NCBI GenBank assembly: GCA_002494725.1
Contig: DACG01000028.1
Span: 1-64,000 of the forward strand
Direction: 5' to 3'
DNA from: Geoglobus sp. UBA235
GTDB taxonomy: Archaea; Halobacteriota; Archaeoglobi; Archaeoglobales; Archaeoglobaceae
DNA length: 64,000 nt
Part shown: piece after piece, positions 61,564 through 64,000 of the stretch
How positions within the stretch are numbered: the stretch's first letter is position 1
Layout of the letters: each line of letters begins with the position of its first letter
The notes under the pieces: generated by a model
What the model saw: only the letters and a program-made list of their open reading frames with translations
The model's database searches: none
Told to the model about the DNA's origin: nothing
Position numbers and translations under genes: made by a program

Positions 61564-62922
61564 ATGGCATTGAGGGCCAAATGGATGCTTTTGTTGGTTG
61601 GACTGCTCGTACTTTCAATCGCCATAGCTGGATGTGCCCAGGAGGAAAAGAAGCCTGAAGCGACGCCAACACCAAAGCCAGAGAAAACAGCTCCACAGGA
61701 AACCCCTGAGAAAAAGCCGGAGGTTGAAACGCTTTATTTTGGAGCACCAATCAGCCTGACAGGAAAATACTCCAAGGAGGGCCAGATGTCGCTGTGGGGT
61801 ATGCAGGTTGCTGCAAAATGGATAAATGAGGTTCACGGTGGAATAAAGGTTGGAAACAAGATTTACAGGGTTGAGATCAAGTATTACGATGATGAATCCA
61901 ACAAAGAGAAGATCTCAGGAATTATTGAAAGGCTTGCAGTTCAGGATGGAGTTAAGTTCATGCTTGCTCCATACAGCTCAGGCCTTACACTTGCTGCAGC
62001 TCCTGTGGCAGAGAAGTATGGTGTTCTGATGAACAGCCATGGTGGTGCGAGTGACTACATATTTGAACAGGGTTATTACTATGTTGTCCAGACTCTCAGC
62101 CCTGCAAGCAAATATCAGACCGGATTTCTTGAGATGATCAAGAACATAGACCCTGATGCAAAGAGGGTTGCGATGATATATGAGGACACCGAGTTCTCAA
62201 GATCTGTTTTCAGGGCAGCCAAGGAATATGCTGAGGCAAATGGCTTCGAGGTTGTTTTCGATAAAACATATCCAAAGGGCGTCCAGGACCTATCACCAAT
62301 ACTCAACGAGCTGAAAGCAACCAACCCCGACATAATAATCGGAGGAGGACACTTTGCAGACGGTCAGCTTCTGACAAGCCAGCTGGCAGAGCTGAAGATA
62401 AACGTTAAGGCAATATCGATACTCGTTGCCCCTGCCCTGCCCAAGTACTATGACGCTCTTGGAACGAAAGCTGAGGGGATATGTGCCCCAGCTCAGTGGG
62501 AGGTTGGAGTCACATACGGCCCAGAAGCTGCCAAGAAGCTCGGAATGGACTACTATGGCCCAACCCAGGATGAATTCCTGAAGTTGTTCAAGGAGGTCTC
62601 TGGAAGTGATGAAAAACCAAGCTACCATGCTGCTGAAGGTGCTGCAGCTGTGCTGTCATATGCCTACGCCATCGAGAAGGCCCAGAGCCTTGAGCCCGAG
62701 AAGGTGAGGGAAGCCATGAACAACATAGAGTTCATGAGCCTTTATGGAGTCTGGAAGATAGATCCGGAGACAGGAAAGCAGATTGGACATGACATGGTCA
62801 TCATACAGTGGCAGGGTGGAACAAAGAAGATAATATGGCCTGAGGCTGCTGCAAACTCCGATCCATACTATCCTATACCGACATGGGAGGAGAAGGAGCA
62901 GGGCAAGCTTGCCAAACACTAA
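61564..62922 (+). CDS. livK: Branched-chain amino acid ABC transporter substrate-binding lipoprotein
   Basis: This 452-aa periplasmic-type binding protein has a signal peptide with a lipobox IAGC (Cys about residue 24), a proline/threonine/lysine-rich linker (about 27-60), then the type I binding fold starting LYFGAPISLTGKYSKEG. ATG 61564 has GAGGTG just upstream. Family ligands include branched-chain amino acids, amides and aromatic acids; the ligand here is not known. It is the first gene of livK-livH-livM. A box CTTTTAAC at about 61522 is the likely promoter. Confidence 0.9.
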   Translation: MALRAKWMLLLVGLLVLSIAIAGCAQEEKKPEATPTPKPEKTAPQETPEKKPEVETLYFGAPISLTGKYSKEGQMSLWGMQVAAKWINEVHGGIKVGNKIYRVEIKYYDDESNKEKISGIIERLAVQDGVKFMLAPYSSGLTLAAAPVAEKYGVLMNSHGGASDYIFEQGYYYVVQTLSPASKYQTGFLEMIKNIDPDAKRVAMIYEDTEFSRSVFRAAKEYAEANGFEVVFDKTYPKGVQDLSPILNELKATNPDIIIGGGHFADGQLLTSQLAELKINVKAISILVAPALPKYYDALGTKAEGICAPAQWEVGVTYGPEAAKKLGMDYYGPTQDEFLKLFKEVSGSDEKPSYHAAEGAAAVLSYAYAIEKAQSLEPEKVREAMNNIEFMSLYGVWKIDPETGKQIGHDMVIIQWQGGTKKIIWPEAAANSDPYYPIPTWEEKEQGKLAKH

Positions 62923-62950
62923 AAACTTTTTAATTTTTTGAGGTGAGGAG

Positions 62951-63841
62951 ATGGTTGTACCGGAACATTTAGTATCCAATCTGTTTTACGGAGCCTTGCT
63001 GGGAAGTGTTTATGGTGTTGCCACAATGGGATTGAGTCTGATTTTTGGTGTTCTGAGGATTGTTAATGTCGGGCATGGAGCCTTTATCATGCTCGGCGCT
63101 TTTACAGCCTTCTGGATGTTCACACTTTATTCTGTTATTCCGATTTTATCAATTCCAATCGCCTTAATTTTTGGTCTGGCTCTTGGATTTGTTATATTCT
63201 ATTCAACAATAAAAAGATTGATTGATGCCCCCGAACTCTCAACCCTTCTTGCCACATTTGCCATAGGCATTTTTATTGAGGAGGTTGCGAAGTTTGTCTG
63301 GGGATCTGATTATGTGGGGTTCAGCTGGAACATAGGCACGCTTTATCTCGGGCCGATAACCGTTCCATACACAAAGCTTCTTGCCTTTGTATGCTCTGCA
63401 GCAATTGCAGGACTGCTTTACATCTGGTTCACAAGAACAAAGCTCGGGACAGCCATAAGAGCTGTTGTTGAAGACAGGGAAGGGGCCATGGTCTGCGGGA
63501 TAAATGTGGGCAGGATATACTCTGTGAGCTTTGCAATTGGAATTGGTCTCACAGTTCTGAGCGGGGTTCTTGTCACCCTCTTTGTTCCGGTTGGAATAAA
63601 CGTTTACATGGGTCCGGACTACACTCTCAAGGGATTCGTCATTGCAGTTCTCGGCGGTCTTGGATCACCATGGGGAGCGTTCATAGCAGGTTTTCTCTTT
63701 GGGCTTTTTGAAAATGGCTCATACACCATACTTGGAATGATTCCCGGTGTGGAACCATTTGCCCTGACGAGATTTGTTGCATTTGTCTTCCTGCTGATAA
63801 TTCTGCTGCTCAAACCAACAGGACTGCTTGGAGGTGAGTGA
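62951..63841 (+). CDS. livH: Branched-chain amino acid ABC transporter permease LivH
   Basis: This is a 296-aa permease with eight membrane segments. LivH signatures are GVATMGLSLIFGVLRIVNVGHGAFIMLGAF and the EAA-type loop RAVVEDREGAMVCGINVGRIY, then AVLGGLGSPWGAFIAGF. It lies 28 bp after livK with GAGGTGAGG before its ATG. A permease partner follows directly. Confidence 0.94.
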   Translation: MVVPEHLVSNLFYGALLGSVYGVATMGLSLIFGVLRIVNVGHGAFIMLGAFTAFWMFTLYSVIPILSIPIALIFGLALGFVIFYSTIKRLIDAPELSTLLATFAIGIFIEEVAKFVWGSDYVGFSWNIGTLYLGPITVPYTKLLAFVCSAAIAGLLYIWFTRTKLGTAIRAVVEDREGAMVCGINVGRIYSVSFAIGIGLTVLSGVLVTLFVPVGINVYMGPDYTLKGFVIAVLGGLGSPWGAFIAGFLFGLFENGSYTILGMIPGVEPFALTRFVAFVFLLIILLLKPTGLLGGE

Positions 63842-63843
63842 GA

Positions 63844-64000
63844 ATGAATCTAAGAGCCTACAAACCCCTCATTCCAATGATGGCAGTTTATGCTATCCTC
63901 ATAGCAATCGCATTATCTGTTGAGGGGATGTGGCAGCCAGTGGCCTATTTCATGTTCTACATAGCTCTGGGTCAGGCTTTCAACATATTCCTTGGACTGA
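63844..64000 (+). CDS. livM: ABC transporter permease LivM (N-terminal part, cut by window end)
   Basis: A frame beginning at ATG 63844, 2 bp after the livH stop, encodes 52 residues and runs off the window. It has two hydrophobic stretches and ends with YIALGQAFNIFLGL, the start of the conserved LivM region (YALGLNLLLGY-like). GAGGTGAGTGAGA is the ribosome-binding site. The ATP-binding subunits LivG and LivF should lie beyond the window. Confidence 0.85.
   Translation, partial: MNLRAYKPLIPMMAVYAILIAIALSVEGMWQPVAYFMFYIALGQAFNIFLGL

Overview
The window comes from a hyperthermophilic euryarchaeon, almost certainly a member of the Archaeoglobales (Archaeoglobus, Ferroglobus or Geoglobus type). 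The evidence is the archaeal-type ThrRS, ProRS and IleRS, ABCE1, S3Ae, RNA polymerase subunit D with two 4Fe-4S motifs, an archaeal class I CCA enzyme, MptE of methanopterin synthesis, an AMA-like AAA ATPase, c-type cytochrome maturation genes, and an electron-transfer flavoprotein/acyl-CoA dehydrogenase/branched-chain transport cluster. Many genes have an AT-rich TATA-like box about 27 nt before the start codon and no Shine-Dalgarno, which suggests leaderless mRNAs. Genes inside operons overlap by ATGA or GTGA. None of the six tRNA genes encodes its CCA end.

Layout. 1-3.5 kb: tRNA-Ser, tRNA-Arg, and a GC-rich catalase-peroxidase (katG) that looks acquired. 3.6-7.6 kb: zinc-ribbon protein, AMA-like ATPase, then a thpR-cca-MBL operon for RNA 3' ends. 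7.6-8.2 kb: a decayed vapBC module. 8.3-14.7 kb: translation genes (thrS, a small membrane protein, ABCE1, rps3ae, proS). 14.7-14.9 kb: a three-hairpin H/ACA guide RNA on the minus strand. 15-20.5 kb: MBL hydrolase, a UPF0104/GT2 pair, DUF2103, moaE, a phosphodiesterase, MscS and DUF432. 20.6-24.2 kb: a type IV pilus-like ATPase and membrane platform. 24.3-27.5 kb: LeuA/CimA-type synthase and small conserved proteins. 27.5-30.6 kb: two divergent paralogous glycosyltransferases and a second UPF0104 protein. 30.5-35 kb: mptE, ileS and a QueG-like Fe-S protein. 35.3-39.1 kb: rps13-rps4-rps11-rpo3 followed by a zinc-finger protein and a nucleotidyltransferase.

39.1-43.9 kb: tRNA-Val and tRNA-Ala, a small cytochrome c, ccmH-ccmF-ccmH, and a convergent BlaI-type repressor with a membrane HExxH peptidase. 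44-48 kb: a cstA operon that also carries an ArsA/Get3-like ATPase and a MIP18-family protein. 48-53.8 kb: two divergent D-2-hydroxyacid dehydrogenases, tRNA-Pro, an HD hydrolase, and a suhB-nadK-aroE operon. 53.8-56.7 kb: porGDAB. 57-64 kb: an EtfCX-acyl-CoA dehydrogenase-EtfBA operon followed by livKHM, cut by the window end.

How the genes work together: the right half joins uptake of amino acids or similar compounds (Liv), acyl-CoA oxidation (ACAD with bifurcating-type EtfABCX), oxoacid oxidation (Por), and c-type cytochrome maturation. That fits an anaerobic respirer that oxidises organic acids. The best candidates for something new are the H/ACA RNA, the cstA-ArsA-MIP18 operon, the BlaI/peptidase pair beside the cytochrome genes, and the long exact DNA repeats inside paralogous genes.
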